A stretch of 64,000 nt of DNA from Mycobacteriales bacterium (GCA_040902655.1 JBBDWV010000044.1:26297-90296); one strand, 5' to 3'. Shown: positions 47,192 through 55,554, counted from the stretch's first letter. Made by a program: numbers and translations. The notes: generated from the sequence alone by a model not told the origin.

Positions 47192-48033
47192 TGTCGCGCC
47201 TGTACCTGACGTTCAAGTACAGCGTCATCGCCCTGTGGGCCGGTTTCGTCGTGGGCCCGTTCCTGTGGGCGGCAACCACCAGCTTCAAGACCGCCAACGG
47301 GGTCCAGGGCGGCGCGACCTACATCCCCTGGGTGCAGTACGAGCCCAGCACCACGGGGTGGAGGAACATCTTCGGCGGGGCCGGCGGGATCGACGTGGTC
47401 GGGCCGTTCCTCAACAGCGCCGCCGTGACCATCATCGCCTCCCTGATCAGCCTGGTCCTGGGCTCGCTGGCGGCCTACGGCCTGTCGCGCTACCGCTTCA
47501 AGCTCGGCTTCATCAAGAACAGCGACATCATCTTCTTCTTCGTGGCGCAGCGCATCATGCCGCCGGTGGTGCTCGTCATCCCGTTCTTCTTCCTGCTGCA
47601 GCGGGTGAACCTGCTCGACACCATCTCCGGGCTGGTCATCGTCACGATCGCCCTGCTGCTGCCGATCGCGGTGTGGGTGATGGTGGACTTCTTCAACGGC
47701 ATCCCGCGCGAGATCGACGAGATGGCGATGCTGGACGGGTGCGGGCCCTTCGAGGCCTTCATGCGCACGATCCTGCCGAACTCCCTTCCCGGACTGACGG
47801 TCGCGGCGATGTTCTGTGCGGTGTTCGGCTGGAACGACTTCTTCTTCGCCTTCCGGCTGACCTTCACCGAGGTGCAGACGCTCCCCCAGGCCGTGGTGGC
47901 CCTGAACTCCTCGATCCCGCCGTGGTGGACGCTGTCGGCAGCCGCCCTGTTCGGGATGTCACCGCTGATCCTGCTGGCGGTCGCCGTCGAGCGCTACCTG
48001 TCCAAAGGCAGCCTGTCCGGGGCCGTGCGATGA
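47191..48033 (+). CDS. Carbohydrate/glycerol-type ABC permease (MalG/GlpQ-like)
   Basis: 280-residue permease with six segments, VVGPFLWAATTSFKTANGVQGG near the N-terminus and the EAA loop GIPREIDEMAMLDGCGPFEAFMRTILPNSLPGL. It overlaps the preceding gene by one base (TGATG) and the following ATPase by four. It should form a heterodimeric channel with the MalF-like subunit. Confidence 0.93.
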   Translation: MSRLYLTFKYSVIALWAGFVVGPFLWAATTSFKTANGVQGGATYIPWVQYEPSTTGWRNIFGGAGGIDVVGPFLNSAAVTIIASLISLVLGSLAAYGLSRYRFKLGFIKNSDIIFFFVAQRIMPPVVLVIPFFFLLQRVNLLDTISGLVIVTIALLLPIAVWVMVDFFNGIPREIDEMAMLDGCGPFEAFMRTILPNSLPGLTVAAMFCAVFGWNDFFFAFRLTFTEVQTLPQAVVALNSSIPPWWTLSAAALFGMSPLILLAVAVERYLSKGSLSGAVR

Positions 48034-49136
48034 CGCTCCAGGCGAAGGGCCTGTGCCTGGCCGAGGGCGACGTCGCCCTGCTCACCGACATCAGTGCGAC
48101 CTTCCAACCAGGCCGGCTGCACACGGTCATCGGGCGCACCCTGGCCGGCAAGACGACGTTGCTGCGGGTGCTCGCCGGACTCCAGAAGGTGGACTCCGGT
48201 GAGCTGACCCGCGACGGCGTCGACTTCCTCGAGACGCCGGTGTGGAAGCGCGACACGGCGATGGTCTACCAGCAGTTCATCAACTATCCGCACCTGGACG
48301 TCTACTCCAACGTCGCGTTCCCGCTCAAGCGGGCGGGGCTGCCCAAGGAGGAAGTGCGCCGCCGCGCGGAGGCCAATCTCGCCCGCGTCGGCCTGGCGGA
48401 CTTCCACTCGCGCAAGCCGTCCCAGCTGTCCGGCGGTCAGCAGCAACGCGTCGCACTGGCCCGGGCGCTGGCCCGAGGCGCGGGGATCCTGCTGCTGGAC
48501 GAGCCCTTCGTGAACCTGGACTACAAGCTGCGCGAGCAGCTGCGCGAGGAGTTCAAGGGGCTGTTCTCCGAGCAGGGCGAGGCGATCGTCGTCTACGCGA
48601 CCACCGAGCCCGCCGAGGCGATGATGCTCGGCGACGTCGTCCTGGTCATGCACGAGGGCCGGATCATCCAGACCGGCACCCCGGCAGCGGTCTTCGATCA
48701 GCCGGCGACCACCGACGTGGCGCGGATCATCAACGACCCGCCCATGAACATCTTCGCCGGGCGGGTGCGCGACGGTCGGATCACGGTGGCCGATCTGCAG
48801 GCCACGCACGTGCCCGACCACCTGAGCGCCCTGCCCGAGGGGGACTACCAATTCGGGCTGCGCGCCACCGACGTCAGCCTGTCCGGGACAGGGATGAAGG
48901 GCGAGATCACCTTCGTGGAGATCTCCGGCTCGGAGACCTTCGTGTACCTGGCGGTCGGCGACGCCCCCTTCGTCGTGCAGATCGAAGGCATCCACGACGT
49001 CAGTCCCGGCGAGATGGTCACCATGCGGCTACGGCCGGAGCGGCTGTTCGCCTTCGACCCGGCCGGGTGCCTGGTCCGGTCGCCCGGGACCGGACCGGCA
49101 AGATCACCCTTCTCCCGCACCCCGGACGGGAGCTGA
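48030..49136 (+). CDS. ABC transporter ATPase with altered Walker A (GlpS-like)
   Basis: 368-residue sugar-type ATPase. Its P-loop reads GRTLAGKTTLLRVLAGL, lacking the usual GxxGxGK spacing, which is a feature also seen in GlpS proteins. The signature LSGGQQQRVALARAL and Walker B ILLLDEPFVNLD are normal, but the His-switch position reads YATTEPAEAM. The C-terminal part (about 240-350) is a TOBE-like regulatory domain. It probably forms an asymmetric heterodimer with the next ATPase, in which the canonical motifs are shared between the two. Confidence 0.92.
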   Translation: MTLQAKGLCLAEGDVALLTDISATFQPGRLHTVIGRTLAGKTTLLRVLAGLQKVDSGELTRDGVDFLETPVWKRDTAMVYQQFINYPHLDVYSNVAFPLKRAGLPKEEVRRRAEANLARVGLADFHSRKPSQLSGGQQQRVALARALARGAGILLLDEPFVNLDYKLREQLREEFKGLFSEQGEAIVVYATTEPAEAMMLGDVVLVMHEGRIIQTGTPAAVFDQPATTDVARIINDPPMNIFAGRVRDGRITVADLQATHVPDHLSALPEGDYQFGLRATDVSLSGTGMKGEITFVEISGSETFVYLAVGDAPFVVQIEGIHDVSPGEMVTMRLRPERLFAFDPAGCLVRSPGTGPARSPFSRTPDGS

Positions 49137-49137
49137 C

Positions 49138-50217
49138 GTGGCGCGACTGGACCTCGAGGACGTGGCGCACACCTACGTCGCTGGCGCCGATCGGGCGAAG
49201 TGGGCGCTGCAGCCCCTTTGGCTGAGCATGGAGGACTCGCGGACCTACGCCCTGGTCGGTCCGTCCGGCTGCGGCAAGACGACGCTGCTCAACGTGCTGT
49301 CAGGGCTGGTCACCCCCACGCAGGGCCGCGTGTGCTTCGACGGCGTCGACGTGACGGACCTGCCCACCAAGGCCCGCAACATTGCCCAGGTGTTCCAGTT
49401 CCCCGTGATCTACAACTCGATGACGGTGTACGAGAACCTCGCTTTCCCCCTGCAGTGCCGCCGGTGGGAGAAGTCCCGGATCGACGCCAAGGTGCACACG
49501 GTCGCCGAGGCCCTCGGCCTGGACCGCCGCCTGCGCCAATCGGCTCGCCGGCTCACGGCGGACGACAAGCAGCTGATCTCCCTCGGTCGCGGTCTGGTGC
49601 GCGACGACGTCGCTGCCCTGCTCATGGACGAGCCGCTGACGGTCATCGACCCGCAGCTCAAGTTCTCCCTGCGTCGCAAGATCCGGGAGATCTCCGAGCA
49701 GTTCCGGCCCACCGTGATCTACGTGACCCACGACCAGTACGAGGCGATGAGCTTCGCCCAGGAGCTGCTCGTCATGAAGGACGGCGTCGTGGTGCAGCAG
49801 GGCACCCCCGAGCAGCTGTTCGAGGCACCCGCCTCCACCTACGTCGGGTACTTCATCGGCTCACCCGCGATGAACTTCCTCACCGTGGACCCGACCGGTG
49901 ACGACGTCGCCCTCGGCGGACGGGCCCTGTCGGCCGCCTGGGACGTGCCGTACGGCACCTACTCCCAGGTCGGGATCCGGCCCGAGTACGTGAAGATCGC
50001 CGAGGCACCCGCGGCGAACACCTTCCCGGCCACCCTGCGCGGGGTACGGGACCACGGCCCGCTGAGAGTCCTCGAGCTGGAGCTCGCCGGTCAACGCATC
50101 AAGGCCAAGGTGCCCCGCGAGGACGGGGTGCCGCCGAAGGGCGAGGTGCTGCTGCACCTGCCCCGCGCCAAGGTCCTGCCGTACGTCGAAGGCCGGTTGG
50201 CGACGACATCAGGCTGA
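49138..50217 (+). CDS. ABC transporter ATPase with degenerate signature (GlpT-like)
   Basis: 359-residue ATPase complementary to the preceding one. Walker A is canonical (GPSGCGKTTLLNVLSGL), but the signature motif reads LTADDKQLISLGRGLVRDD instead of LSGGQ. Walker B is LLMDEPLTVID and the H-loop VTHDQYEAM is intact. The composite site therefore combines this Walker A with the partner's LSGGQ. A C-terminal TOBE-like domain follows. The stop is 213 bases before the component B gene; that gap holds no convincing gene. Confidence 0.92.
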   Translation: MARLDLEDVAHTYVAGADRAKWALQPLWLSMEDSRTYALVGPSGCGKTTLLNVLSGLVTPTQGRVCFDGVDVTDLPTKARNIAQVFQFPVIYNSMTVYENLAFPLQCRRWEKSRIDAKVHTVAEALGLDRRLRQSARRLTADDKQLISLGRGLVRDDVAALLMDEPLTVIDPQLKFSLRRKIREISEQFRPTVIYVTHDQYEAMSFAQELLVMKDGVVVQQGTPEQLFEAPASTYVGYFIGSPAMNFLTVDPTGDDVALGGRALSAAWDVPYGTYSQVGIRPEYVKIAEAPAANTFPATLRGVRDHGPLRVLELELAGQRIKAKVPREDGVPPKGEVLLHLPRAKVLPYVEGRLATTSG

Positions 50218-50430
50218 CGACCAGCTCTCGCCCCAGCAGCCGCCCGGTCCGCCGACGGTCCAGCCGGAGTGGCGAACTCCGTCCCCTCCAGGCGCGCCAT
50301 CACCGGCGCCTCCTGGACGGCCCTCGAACTCGTTGGCGGTGGTCTCGCCCATGGGAGAGGGTGACGTAGAAGCGGCCTGTTCAGCGCATCGATGTGCGGA
50401 GCACCCGGTCGACCGTGACAGTATCGGCCG

Positions 50431-51684
50431 ATGGCACTCACCCGGCTGGTGCACTCGGTCCGAGAGGTCTGCTTCGGGGAGCGGACCTGCTTCGGCGAAG
50501 GGGTGCTGACGGTTTCGGCCGAAGAGGCGCGCGACCTGCTGGCCGACAAGGCCCTGGCCAGCGTGGAACTCTCCTGGGTCTCGCCCGGCCAGAGTGCCCG
50601 CATCGTCAAGATCCTCGACGCCGTCGAGCCTCGGACCAAGGGTCCCGGCGGGGGTGGCATCTTTCCCGGCTTCGTCGGCCCCGCCCGCCCGGTGGGCCGC
50701 GGCGAGACCCACGTGCTGCGCGGAGCCGCCGTGGTCATGGCCGGCTTCCTTCCGCGGGCACAGGAGGGGCTGGTCGACCTTTGCGGACCTGCGGCGGCGC
50801 TGTCGCCGCTGGGCTCGACGCACAACCTGGTCGTCGAGTTCGTCCCCGCGTCCGATGCCACCTGGGAGCAGGTGGACGTCGCGCTGCGCCGCGGCGCGCT
50901 GCGGCTGGCGGCCGCGCTGGCAGAGGCCGCCCTCGGCGCGGCGCCGGACGACGTCGAAGAGCTTCCTTCGCCCTCACCCGGAGCCCGCGGCGGCGACCTG
51001 CCCCGGATCGGCGTCGTCACCAATTTGCAGACCCAGGGCTTGTTCAAGGACGTCTTCGTCTACGGGAGCAGCTTCCGCGCCGCCCTGCCCACCCTGCTCG
51101 ATCCCGGCGAGGTCGACGACGGCGCCGTGGTGAGCGGGCAGTTCGGCCATCCCGCCTTGAAGAACCCGACGTTCATGCACCAGAACCATCCGGTCGTCGC
51201 CGAGTTGCGCCGCCGGCACGGCCGGGACCTGGAGTTCGCCGGATTGGTGATCTGCCCCGAGCCGGTCGAAATGGGGGCCAAGGAGATGATCTCTCTTTTC
51301 GCCGCGAAGGTGTGCGCCGCGGCCGGCTTCGACGCCGCCATCGTCACCAAGGAGGGCGCCGGGAACGCCGACGCCGACCTGGCTCTGAAGATGGACGCCC
51401 TCGATGACCTCGGCATCCAACCGGTGGGCCTCTACCCGGAAATGGCCGGCGCAGACGGCACCGGACCCTCGTTGGTGGTGGCTCCGGAGCGGGCCACGGC
51501 GATGGTCAGCACCGGAAACTACGACCATCGCCTGCAGTTGCCGGAGATGGAGAAGGCGTACGGCGGGGAACGGTTCGAGTTGGTGAAGGCACCGGCGACC
51601 GCATCTTTCGAAGTGCCCACTGCCGTGGTCTACTGCGCCCTCAGTCCGCTTGGCTGGGGCCGCCTCGCCGCCCGCGCCGGCTGA
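50431..51684 (+). CDS. grdE: Glycine/sarcosine/betaine reductase component B proprotein (GrdE/GrdG-like)
   Basis: 417-residue homologue of the component B alpha/beta proprotein. It shows VCFGERTCFGEGVLTVSAEEA, VEPRTKGPGGGGIFPGFVGPARPVGRGETHVLRGAAVV and GVVTNLQTQGLFKDVFVYGSSF. In classical enzymes the proprotein is cut at a cysteine in a GNCVSACDKNTTYVHQN region, leaving a pyruvoyl group that binds the amine substrate. Here the aligned stretch reads SGQFGHPALKNPTFMHQNHP (residues 235-254) with no cysteine, so pyruvoyl formation looks impossible as known. The GrdE, GrdG or GrdH (glycine, sarcosine, betaine) subtype cannot be told. It heads the selenoprotein operon. Confidence 0.88.
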   Translation: MALTRLVHSVREVCFGERTCFGEGVLTVSAEEARDLLADKALASVELSWVSPGQSARIVKILDAVEPRTKGPGGGGIFPGFVGPARPVGRGETHVLRGAAVVMAGFLPRAQEGLVDLCGPAAALSPLGSTHNLVVEFVPASDATWEQVDVALRRGALRLAAALAEAALGAAPDDVEELPSPSPGARGGDLPRIGVVTNLQTQGLFKDVFVYGSSFRAALPTLLDPGEVDDGAVVSGQFGHPALKNPTFMHQNHPVVAELRRRHGRDLEFAGLVICPEPVEMGAKEMISLFAAKVCAAAGFDAAIVTKEGAGNADADLALKMDALDDLGIQPVGLYPEMAGADGTGPSLVVAPERATAMVSTGNYDHRLQLPEMEKAYGGERFELVKAPATASFEVPTAVVYCALSPLGWGRLAARAG

Positions 51685-51729
51685 GCCTTGTTCTTGTGAC
51701 CGGCTACATCGCCTGAGGAGGCTGTTGCC

Positions 51730-53067
51730 ATGGCCAGGATCGTGCACTACGTCAACCAGTTCTTCGCCGGCGTCGGCGGGGAGGACCAGGCGGGAGAGGG
51801 CCCGCTCCTGCTCGACGGCCCCGTCGGCCCCGGCAAGCGGCTGGCTGAGCTGGTGGCACCCGAGCACGAGATCGTCGCCACGGTGTGGTGCGGCGACGAT
51901 GTCGCCCCAGGCAGGGTCGACGAGATCGTCGCTCTGGTGCGCTCCGCCGACCCGGACCTGGTGGTGGCGGGCCCAGCGTTCACCAGCGGCCGCTACGGCC
52001 TGGCGTGCGCACGGGTGGTGGCCGCCGCCCACGAGGCCGGGTTGGCAAGCCTGGCCTCGATGCACGAGGACAACCCCGGGCTGGACGAGGCCGGCGCGGT
52101 GGCAGTGGTCGCGAGCGGCGAGGTGGCCCGGCGGATGGCGCCCTCCCTCGACCGCCTGGCCGCCGGCATCCGACGTCTGCTTGCCGGCGAGACGCTGACC
52201 GCCGACGACGGACGCATCGGCAAGCAGGCCCGGCTGACCGTCGTGACCGAGGCCAACTCGGCGGCGCGCTCGATCGACCTGGCACTCGTCCGGCTCGGCG
52301 GCGACGGCACCGCCACCGAGATCCCGTTGCCTCGCTTCGGCCGGGTCACGCCGGCGGAGCCGGTCGCGGACGCCTCTTCGGTGACGCTCGCGTTCGTCAC
52401 CGAAGGCGGGCTGGTCACCGGCGACAATCCGGACGGTCTCGAGTCGGCCCGCGCCACGAAGTGGCTCCGCTATCCCCTCGACGGCCGCGACGCTCTGCCA
52501 GCCGGCGACTACATGTCCGTCCACGGCGGTTTTTCCACCGTCTGGGCCAACGAGGATCCCCACCGCATCCTTCCGCTGGACGCCGCCCGTGAGCTCGAGG
52601 CGGAAGGCGCCTTCGGTCGACTGTTCGGGGAGTACTTCGTCACGTCGGGGAACGGCACCTCGGTGGCCAACGCCCGCCGCTTCGGCATCGAGTGGGCCGC
52701 CGACCTGCGCAACTCCGGCGCTCGAGCCGCCATCCTGACCGCCACTTGAGGTACGGGAACGCGTTGCGGGTCAACGCTAGCGAAAGAGTTGGAGCGGGCT
52801 GGGATTCCTACGGCGCTGCTCTGCAATCTGGTGTCCATCGCCGAGCGGGTGGGCGCCCCGCGCATCGTACGTACCCGGGGCATCCCGTATCCCACCGGCG
52901 ACCCGTCGCTCGACGCGGAGGGGGAGAAGCAGTGGCGCCGGCAGCTCATCGAGTGTGCCCTCGAGGCACTGCAGACCCCGGTGCAGCAGCCGACGGTGTT
53001 CGAGGTCGGACAGGTCCGCGCCGCCACGTCGCCCTCGGCCGCCCCTGCTGAGGTCGCCCATGCCTGA
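51730..53067 (+). CDS. grdB: Selenoprotein component B, GrdB/GrdF-like, with in-frame TGA for selenocysteine
   Basis: Reads through TGA 52747-52749 to give 445 residues with selenocysteine at position 340. Before the TGA the frame has ARIVHYVNQFFAGVGGED, NPDGLESARATKWLRYPLDG, HGGFSTVWANEDPHRILPLD and ARAAILTAT. After it the frame continues GTGTRCGSTLAKELERAGIP, then RIVRTRGIPYPTGDPSLDAE, as in GrdB proteins, where the motif is TUGTCTRCG. The family's usual length is about 436. The subunit carries the active-site selenol that attacks the substrate C-N bond. GAGGAGG (51715-51721) precedes the ATG, and the stop overlaps grdC. Automated tools would truncate it at 339 residues. Confidence 0.93.
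52761..52777 (+). promoter_or_regulatory. Candidate SECIS hairpin of grdB
   Basis: GCGTTG-CGGGT-CAACGC forms a perfect 6-base-pair stem with a 5-base loop, starting 11 bases after the TGA. The loop begins 17 bases past the stop codon and has G in its second position, which fits the described bacterial SECIS pattern (apical loop about 16-37 bases downstream, with an early G). SelB would bind here. Confidence 0.7.
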
Positions 53068-54484
53068 CGTCGTGATCTCGGGCGCCAGTCAGGTGTTGGC
53101 CCACGTGCCCTCCCTGGCGCGGCACGGGTCCAAACCCCGTCGGGAGCTGGCCAAGTCCGACGAGGTGGCCACCACCTTCACGTCGTCGCTGCGCAGCTTC
53201 GAGGAGGCGGTCACCTACCCCGCCAACCAGGCGTACGTGAATGCCGTGCACCCGCGGAACCTGCCGCCCCGCCCCTGGTGGACCGGCGCCCCAGCCCCGG
53301 GGGCGACCCGCTGGAGCCGCTCGGGCGAGATCATGCCTGAAAGCGAGTTCCTCGGGCTGTTGGCGGTCGTCGACGACTTCTCCCTGCTCACCCTCTCGGG
53401 CGATGCCGCCGCGCGCGCCGCCGGCGACCTCGCTCGCCACCCGCTCGTCAAGCGGCTGGATCTCGAACGGATCGAGCGCGCTGTCGGCGACGTCGGCGCA
53501 GTGGCCGAGGAGCCCGGTGCCCTCCGGGTGATCGGTGACGCGGCCGCCTTCCGGTGCGGCGACGTGGACGACGAGGCGCTCGGCGCCCACGTACTGCTCG
53601 ACAACCTCTCGGCCAAGGCGACGGCCACCCTGGCGTTGCTCCACCTTCTCGAGGACAGCGGGATCGACCCGGCGTCCGTCGACTACGTCCTGGGCTGTGG
53701 CGAAGAAGCCATCGGCGACCGCTACCAGCGAGGCGGCGGCAACATGGCCAAGGCCGTGGCGGCAGCCGCCGGCCTCAGCGAGGCGTCGGGTGCCGACATC
53801 AAGGACTTCTGCGCCGCGCCGGTCCCCGCGTTGGTCATCGCCGCCAGTCTCGTGGCAGCCGGGGTCTTCGGCCGGGTCGCGGTCGTCGCGGGCGGATCCA
53901 TGGCCAAGCTGGGAATGAAGTTCCAGGGCCACCTGAAGTCTGGGATGCCCGTGCTCGAAGACATGCTCGGCGGAACGGCCGCGATCCTGGAGGCCGACAA
54001 CGGCACCTCACCCCGCGTCCGGCTGGACGGCGTCGGCAAGCACCCGGTGTCCGCCGGTGGCTCCAACCCGCAGGTCATGGAGGCGCTGGCGGTGGAGCCG
54101 CTGGCCCGCCTCGGCCTGCCGATGACCGCCGTCGATGACTACGCGACCGAATTGCACAATCCTGAGCTGACCGAGCCCCAGGGCAGCGGCAACGTTCCGG
54201 AGCGGAACTACCGGATCATCGCGGCGCTCGCGGCCCGCAGAGGGGACATCACCAAGGACGACATCGCCGCGTTCGTCGCCGAGCGCGGCATGCCTGGCTA
54301 CAGTCCGACGCAGGGCCACCTCGCCTCGGCGCTGTGTTACCTTCCGCACGCGCTGGACCGGCTCACCACCGGGTCGGCCGACCGGGTGATGCTGATCGCC
54401 AAGGGCAGCCTGTTCCTTGGCAGGGTGTGCCAGTTGTCGGATGGGATGAGCGTGCTGCTCGAGCGGAACGAGGTGTCGCCATGA
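53060..54484 (+). CDS. grdC: Glycine/sarcosine/betaine reductase component C beta subunit (GrdC)
   Basis: 474-residue ketoacyl-synthase-III-like protein: VVISGASQVLAHVPSLARHGS, SLRSFEEAVTYPANQAYVNAVHPRNLP, GEIMPESEFLGLLAVVDDF and the catalytic-cysteine region GADIKDFCAAPVPALVIAASLV (Cys251). Component C accepts the carboxymethyl-selenoether from GrdA and makes an acyl-enzyme that yields acetyl phosphate. The partner alpha subunit GrdD (PlsX-like) normally encoded next is not found here. ATG 53060 overlaps the grdB stop by eight bases. Its TGA overlaps the thioredoxin ATG. Confidence 0.93.
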   Translation: MPDVVISGASQVLAHVPSLARHGSKPRRELAKSDEVATTFTSSLRSFEEAVTYPANQAYVNAVHPRNLPPRPWWTGAPAPGATRWSRSGEIMPESEFLGLLAVVDDFSLLTLSGDAAARAAGDLARHPLVKRLDLERIERAVGDVGAVAEEPGALRVIGDAAAFRCGDVDDEALGAHVLLDNLSAKATATLALLHLLEDSGIDPASVDYVLGCGEEAIGDRYQRGGGNMAKAVAAAAGLSEASGADIKDFCAAPVPALVIAASLVAAGVFGRVAVVAGGSMAKLGMKFQGHLKSGMPVLEDMLGGTAAILEADNGTSPRVRLDGVGKHPVSAGGSNPQVMEALAVEPLARLGLPMTAVDDYATELHNPELTEPQGSGNVPERNYRIIAALAARRGDITKDDIAAFVAERGMPGYSPTQGHLASALCYLPHALDRLTTGSADRVMLIAKGSLFLGRVCQLSDGMSVLLERNEVSP

Positions 54485-54822
54485 CCGACTCGGTCGGCAT
54501 CGTCAATGCGACGGCAGACGACTTCCGAGACCTGGTCTCCGAAGGAACGGTGCTCGTCGACGTGTGGGGACCGCAGTGTCAGCCCTGCAAGGTGCTCTTG
54601 CCTCACGTCGAGGCCATTGCCGAGAAGTACGCCGACGAGATGAAAGTGGTCAAGCTGGAGGCGCCCACGGCCCGGCGGCTCTGCATGGAGCTCGGCATCA
54701 TGGGCCTGCCGTGCCTGCTGTTGTTCCGCGACGGTGTGGAGGTGGGCCGCCTGTCCGACCCCGCGCTGTCGCCGGAAAATCTGAACCAGTGGATGGACGA
54801 GCAACGGAAGGAGGTGAGTTGA
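54481..54822 (+). CDS. trxA: Thioredoxin with CQPC active site
   Basis: 113-residue thioredoxin. The active-site stretch is VDVWGPQCQPCKVLLPHVEAIA (Cys33 and Cys36) in place of the usual WCGPC, with the cis-Pro at residue 77 in MGLPCLLLFRDG. Additional cysteines follow at 68 and 78. Grd operons carry their own atypical thioredoxins, which re-reduce the selenoprotein after each cycle. A thioredoxin reductase gene is not in the window. It is coupled to grdC (ATGA) and ends just before grdA. Confidence 0.93.
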   Translation: MTDSVGIVNATADDFRDLVSEGTVLVDVWGPQCQPCKVLLPHVEAIAEKYADEMKVVKLEAPTARRLCMELGIMGLPCLLLFRDGVEVGRLSDPALSPENLNQWMDEQRKEVS

Positions 54823-54827
54823 AACTC

Positions 54828-55277
54828 ATGCTCAAGGACCGAAAAGTCATCGCTCTCGGAGAGCGCGACGGTATCGGGGGGTTGGCGATCGCCGCCTGCG
54901 CCGAAGCGGCGGGGGCCGAGGTGGCCTTCGTCTCCACCGAGTGCTTCGTTTGAACGGCGTCAGGAGCCATGGATCTGCAGAGCCAGGAGGCCATCCTCCG
55001 GCTCGCTGAAGCCAACGATCCCACCGCACTGGTCGTGCTGCTGGGGGCCCCCGATCCGGAGGCCGCCGAGATCGCAGCCGAAACGGTGGTCAAGGGGGAT
55101 CCGGCTTATGCAGGTGCCTTGGCTGGGGCCCAGTTGGGCCTCGACGTGTACCACGTGCTCGACGACGCAGTGAAGTCCGAGGTGCCGGACGACGTCTGGG
55201 ATCAGCAGATCGGACTCATGTCCGACGTGCTCGACGCGGAGGCTCTCGCGGCCGCCGTGCGCTCGATGCGCTCCTGA
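54828..55277 (+). CDS. grdA: Selenoprotein A of glycine-reductase-type system (GrdA), with in-frame TGA
   Basis: Reads through TGA 54951-54953 to 149 residues with selenocysteine at position 42. The frame gives KVIALGERDGIGGLAIAACA, then STECFV-Sec-TASGAMDLQSQ, then LGAPDPEAAEIAAETVVKGD, PAYAGALAGAQLGLDVYHV and WDQQIGLMSDVLDAEALAAA. These match GrdA, whose redox motif is CxxU with UTAAGAMDLENQ. The usual length is about 157. GrdA carries the substrate-derived carboxymethyl group between B and C. AAGGAGGT (54808-54815) precedes ATG 54828; a TTG at 54819 is an alternative start. A conventional gene caller would split or miss it. Confidence 0.93.
54970..55003 (+). promoter_or_regulatory. Candidate SECIS structures of grdA
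   Basis: Two mutually exclusive hairpins follow the TGA. One pairs TGGATC with GAGCCA around loop TGCA (54970-54985, one A-G mismatch, loop 22 bases after the TGA, G in second position), which fits the bacterial SECIS rule. The other is stronger: AGCC-A-GGAGG with CCTCC-GGCT around CCAT (54981-55003, one bulged A), but its loop is 37 bases away. Which is used is unknown. Confidence 0.45.
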
Positions 55278-55434
55278 GTCGGATGTCGGCAGCTCTCGGT
55301 CAGGAATTCTCGGCGACGATCCGCCGGTGGCTGGATCGCGGTGAGCCTGGACGCAGTTGCCCACAGGCACGCCGCGGCCGTCGATCGGGCGGCTACCTTC
55401 GCCCGGTCCTCCCTGCCGGACCGGAGGCGTAGCC

Positions 55435-55554
55435 GTGAGCGCGGTCGACACCGTTGCGTCCGAGGCCCGCGAGCTGGTGCGCCGCCGTGGGCTCGACCCG
55501 GTCGAGGATCGCCTGGCGATGCGCCGGCTGGTCGACGAGGTGGTGACGGAGTAG
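55435..55554 (+). pseudogene. Possible N-terminal remnant of a TadA/CpaF-type ATPase gene
   Basis: A 39-codon frame starting at GTG 55435, after GGAGG. Its peptide (SEARELVRRRGLDPVEDRLA, then MRRLVDEVVTE) resembles the first residues of actinobacterial CpaF/TadA pilus ATPases. It ends at a TAG, and the expected continuation is absent in all frames. The surrounding stretch 55278-55434 and 55555-55814 holds no gene that I can support. A genuine small protein cannot be excluded. Confidence 0.3.

Noticed and set aside
49510..49640. The second ABC ATPase considered inactive because its LSGGQ motif is degenerate.
   Set aside because: Its partner has the complementary defect (altered Walker A with normal LSGGQ), so one competent composite site should remain, as in GlpS/GlpT-type pairs.
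50218..50430. A glycine-rich minus-strand peptide starting MGETTANEFEG in the gap before the component B gene, considered as a possible peptide precursor.
   Set aside because: There is no ribosome-binding site of note, no modification genes and no homology, and the composition is that of random high-GC sequence.
52747..52749. The grdB TGA interpreted as a nonsense mutation (pseudogene).
   Set aside because: The downstream frame is intact and family-typical for another hundred residues, the position is the known selenocysteine site, and a SECIS-like hairpin follows. The same situation occurs in grdA.
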